Origin: Leptoclinus maculatus
Lineage: Eukaryota; Chordata; Actinopteri; Perciformes; Stichaeidae
Direction: 5' to 3'
DNA: 64,000 bases
Assembly: GCA_032191485.1 (NCBI GenBank)
Contig: JAVDOI010000002.1
Coordinates: 4,659,346-4,723,345, forward strand
Position numbers and translations under genes: made by a program. The notes beneath the pieces were generated by a model. That model saw nothing but the letters and a program-made list of their open reading frames with translations. It made no database searches and was not told the origin of the DNA. Positions within the stretch are counted from its first letter, which is position 1; every line of letters begins with the position of its first letter. Below, piece after piece: positions 33,689 through 44,904 of the stretch.

Positions 33689-36600
33689 GAGAGGCTTCCA
33701 GACAGTGCAGCGTCCAGTGTGGAGACCTGGAAGAGTCGGAGGGCCTCGTCCACCTCTTCCTCTCCGGCCACAGCCTGCAGCTTCATCTTGGCCAGCGACT
33801 CTGCGATGCGCACAACAGCCTCCAGCTGCCTGAGGAGGGCGGGAACAGAAATGTTTGCTTAAAGAGCCCTCGTGTAATGAAAGAAGGGAGTGAAAGTCGA
33901 GCTACGCGTTCATCGCCAATGTGTCAAAGCGGACGACGCCATCTTAAGTACCTGACGGTGATGGGGATGGAGGGCCTTTTGTTAGACTCCCGCTCGTGCT
34001 CCCTTGCTCCGCTCCTCATCACCACGTATCTGTTCTTCAGCTTCTCGGCGGCCGCGGCAGAGAGCCGAGGGCCACACTTACTGCAAGCAAACATTCAGAA
34101 CCCGTCGTGTTAATGAGCCCAATTTAAATCTTTAAAAAAAAAAAAAGCTATAGCTTGTGTCGTCGTCGTCGTCGGAGAGACTCACGTTCTGGCGTAGGCG
34201 ATGTATTTCTTGAAGGTGGCCAGCGTAACCTCGCCCTCGACGCCCTCCGTCTGCATCTGGGCGCTCAGGTGGACGTTCATCACGTGACGAGCCAGCGTCT
34301 ACGGGCAGACGCGCGTTACAAAGAGCGTTAATGTTCCCGCTGCCGGCAAGGATGTTAAGCGGCGGACTTTCGGATTAATAAAAAAAAAGCATGAGCCTCC
34401 TCACCATGTCCCGCTGATGGTCGTGATGGTCTTTGATGATGAAGATCATGTCGAAACGGGACAAGATGGTGGGCATGAAGTCGATGTTGTCCTCCCCCTT
34501 CGTGTCGTCCCAGCGGCCGAACACGGAGTTGGCGGCGGCCAGCACGGAGCAGCGAGAGTTCAGGGTGGTGGTGATGCCGGCCTGGTGGTGGTGGTGGGTC
34601 AAGATGTTAGGTTACCCCGTTAAGAGCTCAGTACATTAAAAAAAGGACACAACAAACGGGCTACTACCTTGGCGATGGAGATGGTCTGCTGCTCCATGGC
34701 TTCATGAATGGCCACTCTGTCGTCCTCTCTCATCTGAATAACAAACGTACTTTTGTCTTTAATCCTTGGACACAAATAAAGTTCGACATCCTCCGCCTGC
34801 TACACAAAAACCCGTTTATTTTTTTTTGTACCTTGTCAAACTCGTCGATGCAGACGACCCCGCCGTCGGCCAGCACCATGGCCCCTCCCTCCATGATGAA
34901 CCCGCGGGTGTGGGGGTCCCTCAGCACGGAGGCGGTCAGACCCGCGGCGCTGCTGCCTTTACCCGAGGTATAGATCTGCCGGCGCACAATGAAGACTCGG
35001 CGTCAGCGGGTGAACTCGCATCGCCGAGCAGAACAACGTGCGATGAATCGATACACTGAATAGGATAACGTACCCCGATAGGCGAGCACCTCTCCACGAA
35101 CTTCAGCAGCTGGGACTTGGCCGTGCCGGGATCTCCCAGCATCAGCAGGTTGATGTCCCCCCTGCGAGTGAGGCCGTCGGGCAGCCTGAAGAGATGGGGA
35201 AACTAAAAGCATTACTAAACACGCGGGGGGGGGGAGGGTCTACCCTAAATGGCGCTGAATCCGCATCTGGTAGCCTCACCTCTTCCTTGAACCCCCAAAC
35301 AGCAGACAGGTGATGGCCTTTTTCAGATCTTCGCTGCCGTAGATGGAGGGAGCTAAGGAGCGTGCCAGAGAGGCGTAGACGTTTGACGAAGCAGCTAGCG
35401 CTCTCAGTTCCTCCTCCTCCTGTGGAGTGACTGATCCTGTAGCACCCCGTCCTGGAAGAGGGGGAGGGGGGAGACAAACCCATCAACATCTAACCATCTC
35501 CCTCTGGATGCTAGAAACTAATGTCTCGCACTTAAAACGTTTAGGGTTCATTTAGCAGAAAGTCATCTCTACCTGCTCCCTCTGTGTCCATCTGGATGCC
35601 AACCACTCGCAGGTAGGGCGCACGAATGCCCACACCGGCACTTTTCTCTCTGCCTTTGGTCTTCACGGGGCCCGTCTTCTTGATGGAGTAGATGCCCACG
35701 ATGGTCACTCTGTTGCCTGGGACCACGCGGTCACACAGATACCTGTAAGAGGAGGAGGGGGGGGGGGGAACAGCTTGAACCAACAATCCTTCACATTTCT
35801 GATGATGTGAGGGTGCCGCAGCAGCAGAAAACACCGTCCTTTGACGTCATTTGCTCGAGAGCGTGCTCCTCACCGATCACAGTAGAGCTGCAGGTGACGG
35901 GGCATCTCTCCGTGAGGCACAGCATCCGGGGACTCCTGCAGGCGGAGAGTCTGGAAGTCGACGCAAACGCAGCGGTCCGGGATGATGAAGTAGGGGTCCA
36001 TGGGACACTTCACACTTCCGGTAGTCTCCCTGAAAAAAAAAAGAGAAACGGTGTGGGAAAAATTAAACCGGTGACAGAAATGTCTTCATCTCTAAGAGCT
36101 GAAATGGTCGTTCCTATTGCCCTTCGATCCAGACAGTCGCACTCACTTATTGCACTTGCGCGGCAGAGCGTAACCCTGCAGGCCCGGGGGCAGGGCGATG
36201 TTGTTGATGATGCCGCGACAGCCGCGACACTGCAGGCACACCTTGGTGGCCTTCGCCCTCACCGCGGTGGCCGAGATGATGATGCCGTGCACCTTCACCA
36301 GACGGGACACCTGCTCGGACTACAAGGGGAGAGGGGAAAATGGCGAAATGTTATCGGGCGGTCGACGGTGACTGCGACAATACGAGACACAAAAAAACAA
36401 GAAAGGAGGCGCGTGGGTACCTTGAGGCCGCGGATGGAAGCGTGATGCGCGTCGCTCCTCAGCATGACCTGGATGTCCTGGACCGTCTCCTCCCCCGCGG
36501 GCCGGGGACGGGTCACCTCGTCGGCCACCTCCTTCGCAGCTTCCTCCAGCTGTAAAACAGACCAAACCGTTAAAAAGAGGAGAGCAATCGCGGCAACGAA

Positions 36601-37587
36601 GGCTGCGTGAAACTATCTCACCGGGGGCCGCAAACGTGACGTCTACAGACGGGAAGCAAGGTTGTTTTGAGTAGATGCGGTTTCGTCACTTTAAACTCAC
36701 CATCGGCAGGTTCTCGGAGGGCACCTTGTAGAGACAGTCTGACAGGTCCTCGTCAAAGCTGGCAAGGTCCTCCATCTCCACCTCCACCCAGTACTCCCCC
36801 AGGGTGTAGCGCCTCTTCAGGTCATCTCTGATTTAGAAGAAACAAAAAGGGGGGTTTTGAAAAATAAGTAAATCCAAGAACCTTACCCGTGTAATTAGAC
36901 AAACCTGCCAAAGCTGACACAGAATTAGCCATTTCCTATCTGCAGCATGATAATGCCAGATTGGCCGGCTTTAGTTAGTTGATTCCCTGCTGCATTTATT
37001 CAAATGGGGAGACTCATATGAGACGGATTGAAATGGTCTAACTTTTGCACTTTAATATAGGTCAAGCTCCAGAAATGCTAGATACAACATTTCCCACAAT
37101 TCTCTGCTTCCTTCTGCTGCTGTCCGCTGCTTTCACGCTCCACACTGAAACTTTGTAAAGCAGGCTCTGCAGGACCTTGATGACATCATCAGGGTAATGA
37201 GCAGTAGCCCTCATGATGCACACATTTCAGACGTTAATTGGTTGACTGTACCTTTAATATTGGGGTCTGCTTCATTAAGGTTAATCCAGGCAGTTGATAT
37301 AGCCTAATGGTACATATCATTTTTCTTATTGTTATTAGAGTAGCTATTAAGATTCATCCGCCTCTCCACCTAAATATCCGTCTCACAGTCCCTCTCCTGT
37401 CGTCATGAACTCACCTGTATTTATAGGTGAAGCCCGTGCGGTCGGTCCCCACTCGGAACTGCCGGAGGAACTCACGGAACCGTTTCTTGATCTGGATCTT
37501 CTTGTGTCCGCCTTCATCCCCCCCGTGTCCATCTCCACCGCCGAAGCTGTCGCTGTAGTACACTCCCGGGTCGTCAAAGCCAGACAT
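32559..37587 (-). CDS. mcm5: DNA replication licensing factor MCM5, 737 aa
   Basis: Sixteen coding exons (minus strand): 37415-37587, 36701-36827, 36421-36549, 36147-36319, 35874-36029, 35573-35742, 35280-35451, 35074-35185, 34832-34975, 34668-34733, 34405-34581, 34186-34298, 33952-34080, 33687-33829, 33360-33487, 32559-32660. All phases close, giving 737 aa against 734 in human. MCM5 is one of six subunits of the MCM2-7 helicase that unwinds DNA in the nucleus. Landmarks: N-terminus MSGFDDPGVYYSD, Cys pairs of the zinc finger (CLQCRGC and CNK..KCP), Walker A GDPGTAKS at 384-391, Walker B CIDEFDK near 446-452, arginine finger LSRFD near 514-518, and C-terminal VEGFTSQEDQE. All key catalytic residues look intact. 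The exon 33687-33829 donor runs straight into a GT microsatellite. Confidence 0.98.
32915..33020. mobile_element. End fragment of a dispersed DNA-transposon-like repeat (in mcm5 intron)
   Basis: CAGTGCTTTGCAATAGT followed by a T-rich stretch ending TGGATTTGATGTAATGG. This resembles a dispersed fish repeat that I know by appearance. Class and boundaries are uncertain. Confidence 0.4.
33646..33686. repeat. (AC)n microsatellite at the mcm5 exon 14 donor
   Basis: An AC run (GT on the mcm5 strand) that begins exactly at the splice donor of exon 33687-33829, so the donor dinucleotide is the first unit of the repeat. Confidence 0.95.
36905..37280. repeat. Dispersed fish repeat in mcm5 intron 1
   Basis: Includes CAAGCTCCAGAAATGCTAG and CATTTCCCACAATTC. 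A related segment (CAAGCTCCAGCAACACTGG, TTTCCCATAATGC) is at about 52140-52190, so it is interspersed. Class unknown. Confidence 0.5.
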
Positions 37588-37804
37588 ACTGAAACCAGGT
37601 CGGTGAACAACACACGAGACGAACTGACGCTGGTACCGTCGACTAGTTTATTCTTAATTAAAAGAAGAAGAAAAAACAAGATGGATGTAAACTGCCAGAG
37701 ACGACGCTGCTCAGTTTGCGTGTTCCGCGGGTAAAAACTACTGAAACTCCTTCCCGTCTGTTTCCCGCGCCTCGCGTCTAGTAACGCCCCCCTGCTGTCC
37801 TCTG

Positions 37805-37909
37805 ATTGGATGGAAGCCGTTGTCGTCTGTCGCCATTGGTCGAAGCGGTTTAGCGGAGGGGTGTCTTCTGTGGAAAGGCGGGGTTTGTGAGGACTGGTGG
37901 CGCGAAAAA
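37805..37909 (-). promoter_or_regulatory. mcm5: Probable mcm5 promoter: paired CCAAT boxes and an E2F site
   Basis: On the minus strand, CCAAT boxes lie at 37805-37809 and 37835-37839, 30 bases apart, and TTTTTCGCGCC at 37899-37909 matches the E2F consensus. All are 220-320 bases upstream of the start codon. E2F with spaced CCAAT (NF-Y) is the expected promoter of an S-phase licensing gene. The transcription start is not known. Confidence 0.65.
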
Positions 37910-39087
37910 GACACCAGGAGGAGGAGGAGGAGGAGGAAGCATGTGCTGGAGAAATGTGCCACAAAGAAGAATGAATACAACATTAAAGAGCGATCACAGT
38001 TGGACAAAAACACACATTTGTTTACCACCATTAATAAGTGTAACACTGTTTCATAAGGGAGCGCTCTTTCTTCACAGTATTTAGAGTAATCTGTATTAAC
38101 AAATGAGGATAGTTTCAGTAAAATAATATGCACCTTTGTCAGTTTTAGAGGCTTGTTTTTTCTTATGTGAATGACAGATGGTGTGATTATAGCTACAGAC
38201 GATCAGTAAGACATTATACAAAGCTTTCCTGTAAGATCAGTCTCAAGATTTCTCTAAATAAAATGTAACCCCCTCCACACGTTTCCTTACACCACCATAT
38301 GAGAATCAACTGGCCCTCATGTTTGAAACAAGATGAGAAGGAGAAGATAATGGAAGAGATAAGGTACTTTAACTCTTACTCTAAGTTTGTGAATACGTTT
38401 TGTAGGATTATTTTGCATATTGGACCAAGTCCAAATAAAATATTTAAATAAATCCTGAATCTGGATATTTTTCCTACCAAAAACGTTAAGACAATGTTTT
38501 CTGCTTCATTGGAAAGTCCATTCCTAGTTTATATACATTGGAGGCTTCAAAATCCGAGATTGATTAAAACCTGTGAAATCATAAAGTGAGATGTAAGGTG
38601 AGCAAAGAGCAACGAGCAACATCTCCTTCAGCAGTGGACGAGAACACGTTCTAGTCTCAAACTGCTGTTGCATCTATTGAGGAAGAAAGGCCAAGCGGCT
38701 CTCATGTGTTGTGATGCAGCATATGACCTTTGGGTGCTTTGACATTATTGAAGCCCATAATGTTCAATTTCCTAAATGTTGGGAATGAACAAAAAACAAC
38801 ATAATTACTCCTTATACTCCTAAACTCTTTTTCTCACTAGTAAGCTAGTAACTAGAGCTCCACCTCTTTCCTGGGTTTAAAGGATGAGTAGAACACTGAT
38901 TCTAATAAATGCTGATAATGCAAGTTTATATGTAGAGCATTCCCAAATGTGTCATTATCCTCATGATTATTAAATCCACAATCAGTTGAACAGATGATGA
39001 AAACCCTAATAAACCCGTCGACTGACAAGAAATACAAGCATTCGTTTTTCTTAAAACGCAAACACCTGCACACGTCAGGAAAAGTGC
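37910..39087. other. Spacer between mcm5 and gcat
   Basis: AT-rich, with a short GGA repeat at about 37916-37937. No exon or recognisable element was found. Confidence 0.5.
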
Positions 39088-39093
39088 TTTATT
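39088..39093 (-). terminator. gcat: Polyadenylation signal, gcat
   Basis: AATAAA on the minus strand, about 100 bases beyond the gcat stop codon. Confidence 0.6.
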
Positions 39094-39194
39094 CAGCGAA
39101 GCAAACACAACAATAACATTAACATCCGTTGACCTACTAATGTAACTACTATTTCCATCGACATCATTCATGGATCCTTCTGGTTCCTGCGTGT

Positions 39195-42100
39195 TCAGGA
39201 GACGACTCCGTGCTTCCTGCCCGTCTGGATGAAGGCCTCCACACAGTGGTCGATGTCTTCTTCCGTGTGGGCGGCTGAAATCTGAACGCGGATCCTGGCC
39301 TTGCCCTTTGGTACGACGGGGAAGGAGAATCCGATCACATAGACTCCTGTGGAGGAGAGAGACGCGTTAACGGAGCCCGAGGCCGTCGCACTGCACCTAC
39401 TGTACCTGTGACTTCCTCCATTACTGGTAATCAACAATCAGGACGTAATGTAGAGTACAGCTGTGTAGACTGGCCAGCAATCACAGTAACGGACGAAATC
39501 CGAGCCGTGAACATCAAATAGATTAAGTACTAAAATGACTTCTGGTAAATAAACATATTCAAATAAATATAACTATCAGCACATGAAGAGGCTACTGCGC
39601 AAGCGGGCCTGTGTTGTGTAGGCTACTTTTAAGGTTTGGCTTTCAACTGGGAGCAACTCTTAGTTCTAGGAAGCGGTTTCCGCTGCTGCCTCACCGAGCT
39701 TCAGCATGTCGTCGGCCATCATGGAGGCCAGCCGAGCGTCGCCCAGCATCACGGGACAGATCGGGTGAGCCGAGCCCGAGATGGTGAAGCCAGCCTGCGT
39801 CATCTTGTTCCTGAACCTGGATAAACAAAATAAATAAATATTACAGTCAGGATTTTACAGACGGATAGCAGTGACAATGTGAATGCACCAATCGCAACGC
39901 GGTCTCTTTCGAACAGTTAAAGTTTTTGAAAAAAAACAGGAATATCTCTAATGTGTTTGGGCAACAAAGGGTCACAAAGTCCGGCTGTATTTCCTCCGTT
40001 TGCCTTTCTTGTTGTCATGACTGTGTCAGGGCCGTCACTATATCAGATTATTATTTTTTTTACACGATTATCGTGGCCGACAGCGATATTATCCCGAGAT
40101 AGAAAATTTGAACAAATAGTACTTCATGTATCAACTTTGTTTATTGTGACTTTTTTTTACTCTTTTGTGGCAAATGACTTGCACTCAAATTACGAGTGGA
40201 GGGATTATTTACACAATATTATCATATGATTCACATAATGTCAATACTGGTATATCTCAACAACCCTCAACTGCGTCCAGGAAGAATCCTTTAAGATGTG
40301 TCACAAAGTCTAATTTAAAAAGGAGACACTTTATTAGCACATGGCTCAGTACAAATAATAGCTTGTTTGGTTCCTCCCTCTGTATTCGTCAAAATCCTGC
40401 TTTTTAAATTGATCACAAGTCAGCTGAAGAGTTGACCCCCCACACCCAAAACGCACCTCATGGTTTTGGCCGTCATGCTCTGTGAAATCTCGCTGGAGGC
40501 GAGCAGCAGCTCGACAGCCCGGATGGCACAACCCACCACGGGAGGGGGGAGGGAGTTGGAGAACAGGTACGGCCGCGAGCGCTGCCTCAGCAGGTCGATG
40601 AGGGGCTTGGGGCCGACTGTGTAGCCACCTGAGGGACAAAAAGAAAGATGGAGAACGGAACATTTACATCTGGTGTATTAGCACCAGAACGTGCTTTGTT
40701 GAAGGAATAAGCTCGACATTTTGGGAAATGTACTTGTTTGTAGAGTGAGATGTTAAGATAGATACAAATCTCCTGTATGTTTGATAAATATAAGGTGACA
40801 TCCAGGAGGCGTTTAGCTTAGCATAACAGCTAGCCTGGCTCTGTTTGACATTATGCAGCAGACTATTCCTTAAAAATAAGCAGTAACTTCCTGGAGTCTC
40901 CGCCGGTCGCCTGGCAACCAGTCCCATAAGCCCCATAAAATCCTAAATTCTTGTTTATAGGTGTTCCTGAGAAAACACGTTCACCAGAATGGGACGGACG
41001 GACAACTCCTAAAACGCACAAAAATGAAGCTCCAATCCTCAACACTTTCTATACTGAAAATGCAGCAATAAACACGGAGAACTCATCAAAGTCACAGGTC
41101 AGGTGAAGACGTACCAGCTGCTCCTCCCAGCGCTTTCCCCAGGGTGGAGTTAACTATGTCAACTCTGTCCATCACTCCCAGGAGCTCGTCCGTTCCTCTG
41201 CAAATCACAGGGAGGAGTACCGTTAGTTCATCCCCTGATATTATTGCATCAGGTGCTATTTAAAGAGACAGTATATCGATGAGGTCATACTAACCTGCTG
41301 AAATAAAGCAGTATTATTTCATCAGGATCTTACCCACCTGCCTCGGGGCCCCAGGAATCCGGTGGCGTGGCATTCGTCTATGAACACCATGGCTCCGTAC
41401 TGCTCAGCCAGGTCACAGATCTCTGATAGCGGAGCCACGTCTCCATCCATAGAGAAGACTCCATCGGTCACTACCAGGCGCATGCGAGACGACTGAGGAG
41501 GACAAAAAACGGAGTCGGCACACAGTCTGACCAATACTGTAGCCCTTATCTGACCCCGTCACCTCAGGAATATGGGTTTAATGTTTAGGTGCCAGCATAT
41601 TTGATCAGCTGCAGCTCGGGTTATTAAAGTAACATGAGCTCCATGAGTTGGTTGAAAAGGCAGGTGGATTCTAGAGCCACTCTAAAAGGAGTTATGTCGC
41701 CCTCTGGTGGTGGTTTGCACGCAAAGCCCAGTGGAATGCATGTCCATAGTGAATTTTTTATGGAAATATACCGTTTCAGTGCACATGACACAGTTCCATT
41801 CAATAAAAATCAAACTCCATTATTTGATTGTTATCATATCTGGTTGGCAAAACAAAAACTTATGTTTCAGCAATGTACTATGTTGCAAATCATGATTTAT
41901 AACCATATCTATTAAAAAATGCTGTTCAGTTAATGCAGTCAATCATTATGACAATTACATCCATTTAGATTTTTCTGTAGGAGAAAATAATGAATGTTAT
42001 CTTCTGCTTCTTTTTAAAAACGTTTTTTATATTTCCTCACAATAATCTTGAAAGACATGATAATACGACCCCATTCACATAACTGTTGGCTATGCAATTA

Positions 42101-43861
42101 AATATCTCTCTCTCTCTCTCTACATGCATGGCTACATACATGATGTGATGCTAAAGGAGACTCAAGCTAACACTAAAAAGTCAGTCTAGCAAATAAATAA
42201 AGAACAGACTGTCAACACTTTTATGAAAGGAATAGTCCCTGATAACCACTGGCATGTTTGAATATTTGACGACACCTCTGGACAGGATGGAGAACAGGAC
42301 TCTTATGGTATAACGTGAAAATATTAAGTTCCACACACACACACACCTGAGACTCTTTGAGCTGTTTCTCCAGATCGCCGAGGTCCATGTGTTTGTAGCG
42401 CAGCCTCTTTGCCCGACACAGTCGGATCCCGTCGATGATGGAGGCATGGTTCAGCTCATCAGACAGCACTGCGTCATCCGGGCCCAGCAGAACCTGCGTG
42501 TGTGCGTGAGAGAGTAATAGGATACTTCACTGATCACAACAGGAGGGGTCTTCCTCATGAAGCACGACACGCCTCATAAAGCATAACACACCTCAAACAG
42601 TCCGGCGTTCGCATCAAAACAGCTGGCGTAGAGGATGCAGTCCTCCCTCTCATGAAACTTCGCCAGCTTCTGCTCCAGATCTTTGTGTAGATCCTGTGAA
42701 CACAGAGCGTGAGGTTTACAGCCGCGTTAATGTTGTTCATGTTGTTTATGTTCTCCCCCATTGTTAATGTGCTGATTAGGCGTCGTACCTGCGTGCCACA
42801 GATGAATCGGACAGAGCTCAATCCAGCACCGTGTGTCTTCAGAGCATCAATCCCTGCCTGCACCACCTCCGGGTGACTGGACAGTCCAAGGTAGTTGTTG
42901 GCGCAGAAGTTCAATATGCCTGAGAGAGACGGAGAGGGTTTAGATGGAGAGCAGGAAACCCTTTGGCCGTGCAAATTCAGATCAGTAAAACAACAATGAT
43001 CCCAGAGAGCAACTCAAACCCTGCAGTAGAATAAAACCTGTCTGCGTTTGGTTTTGTTTATTTGCACAAAAGGAAAGTGACAACAAAGCCAGCGTATCAG
43101 AACAAAGAGTGAGAAACAAAATCAATGCATGGGTCTCGTGGCGTTAGCATCGGATTGAACAAAGTCAGTTTCACACATGTGGGGTCGTGGCTTTAAGTCA
43201 TGAATCAGCTGATTACATTTTAGGGGCAAATCCTGAAGTGTAAACACTGGCAGAACAGAGTAGAGATCAGCTGCTATGGAAGTCAAGTTCACAACTGCTT
43301 ACTGTTTATGTTACAAGCCACTTTTCATATCTTTGATTGCAGAATTGAGATCAGCTGGAATCATGTTTTTGTGGATTTTTTTTGGACAGGTTTATTTGAA
43401 GTTAGTCCCGAGAATCAACTCAAGAGTTGTGAAAGGCATTAGCAAGCTTGTGTGTCCTCCAGTTAACTAACGTGAGTTAACATGAGTCAAGATCAACATC
43501 AAGATAACTAAAATCAAAACCAACACTATTAGCAGCTATATCTGTGTTTGTACCGCGTGGTGCGTTTGAGGACAACTGGGTCACATTGCCACCGCGTTAC
43601 ATATGTATGTGCCGTTACTTATGTAAACTACTACCACTCACTGCTACGGCTGCCGTCCACGTTGATTTTAGGTCCCTGCTTTGACGTGATGATCCTCTCC
43701 GCTTTCCACGTCCCCGCGGATCGGATGCCGTCGAGCTCGCCCTGCAGCACCACTCTGGCTTCGGCGACAGCGGAGTAGCTGCGGTTCAGAGCCGAGGCCG
43801 AGGGCCGCAGGGCGACCCGGACCGGTTTCGCAAAACTCCGGGCAACTTTCCCGAGAGACAT
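39195..43861 (-). CDS. gcat: Glycine C-acetyltransferase (2-amino-3-ketobutyrate CoA ligase), 427 aa
   Basis: Nine coding exons (minus strand): 43642-43861, 42789-42919, 42592-42693, 42347-42493, 41338-41492, 41115-41197, 40457-40628, 39695-39816, 39195-39346. All phases close, giving 427 aa against about 419 in human. The enzyme uses pyridoxal phosphate and CoA to turn 2-amino-3-ketobutyrate into glycine and acetyl-CoA, the second step of mitochondrial threonine breakdown. The N-terminus (MSLGKVARSFAKPVRVALRP) is basic and lacks acids, as expected of a mitochondrial presequence. Landmarks: LNFCANNYLGLSSHPEV, SSVRFICGTQ, DELNHASIIDGIRL, MVFIDECHATGFLGPRGR, and the cofactor lysine in NSTLGKALGG (Lys273). 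The C-terminus reads ARIRVQISAAHTEEDID. The exon 42347-42493 donor runs into a GT repeat. Identity is secure. Confidence 0.97.
40693..40945. repeat. Foldback-type repeat, partial copy (gcat intron)
   Basis: Contains GACATTTTGGGAAATGTAC and TTAGCTTAGCATAACAGCT, matching the left part of three fuller copies at about 57030, 61525 and 63331. The right part is missing or diverged. Confidence 0.6.
41493..42346. other. Long gcat intron
   Basis: Holds an AT-rich interspersed-repeat-like stretch (about 41640-41930), a TC run at 42108-42121 and the AC tract at 42331-42346. No exon was found. Confidence 0.5.
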
Positions 43862-44904
43862 GACTGTGTGGAGCCGTGTGTGTGTTCGAGGTGTCTAACG
43901 TGCAGGAAGGTAGAACGGCGGAGACCCGGACGCGAAACGTGGCCGCGTCACGTCACAGAGGTAGGCGTACGTGCGGCGGGCCAATCAGAGGCCAGGGCAC
44001 TTGCGAGGGTGTATTTTTCTGTCCAATCAGATTTCAGAGAGCAGCAACGTGTTGCCTAATGTGAACGGCTGTGTTTGACTTCTTTACAATTTTTTTTCTT
44101 TTATCAAGACAACTCCACCTCTCAACTAATTGTCAAACAAAACCCACACAGTGTTGTGTAATATCAACTGCAGTGTGATTAATGTGTATAGAAGCGATAC
44201 AATCACAGTTGTTTAACATGGGATTGTACCAGCCACAGACAGGAATTAAAAAAAGATGTACACTTGCCCCAAACCTGCACGTTAACATTAGAATAAAAAC
44301 AGCCAGTTAATAGTTTAAGTTTAATATGACAAGAGTTCGTCATGACTTCCTGTTAAACTTCAAGTAAAACATCTTCACAAGGGAACGTTGGATGTAGAAA
44401 AAAAAAAAAAAAAAAAACGTGACATACTACATCAATAATGATGTGAAGCATCAAATTATTACATTATGCAACAGCCAAGCTTTCTCTTACATACAAGCTA
44501 ACAGTGTTTGCTACTTAGACAGAGGCGCTTTCTGTAACCCATCATCATGTTTAACAATATATATATATATATAGAACAGCAATACCCCCTCTCTTTCTTT
44601 CAACAGCAGGAATGTAACCATATAAAATGTGCAAATGTTTGCATTCCACACATGGACAAACCCTCACAACAGCGTCAAGTAAAAACCTCTGCCCCTTCAT
44701 AAAACAATATTTATATAAACACGCTTGCTCCCCAGCGAGGAGCAGTGTGCACAGCTATACGACGTTCTTCCTCAGATATGGGTTGTCATTCCCCATGATC
44801 GAATGTGCCATTCTACCCGTCCACCAGGGAAGAAATGTCCCTTTCTCAGCCGATGGCGCGGGAGCTTCACGAGCACGGTTAGTTTGGCAGGTTCCAGGTG
44901 TAGC
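43862..44904. other. Spacer between gcat and tom1, and tom1 3' UTR
   Basis: The left part is the GC-rich gcat promoter with a CCAAT box at 43981-43985 and another, in CCAATCAGA, near 44024. The rest is AT-rich with a poly-A run at about 44399-44417 and an AT run near 44559-44572, and probably includes the tom1 3' UTR. Confidence 0.5.

Noticed and set aside
35807..36445. 212-residue plus-strand frame
   Set aside because: Runs across introns and antisense of mcm5 exons 35874-36029 and 36147-36319; the mcm5 reading is unambiguous.
37383..37964. 193-residue minus-strand frame over mcm5 exon 1
   Set aside because: It shares DNA with mcm5 exon 1 but is in another frame; the mcm5 start at 37587 gives the known N-terminus.
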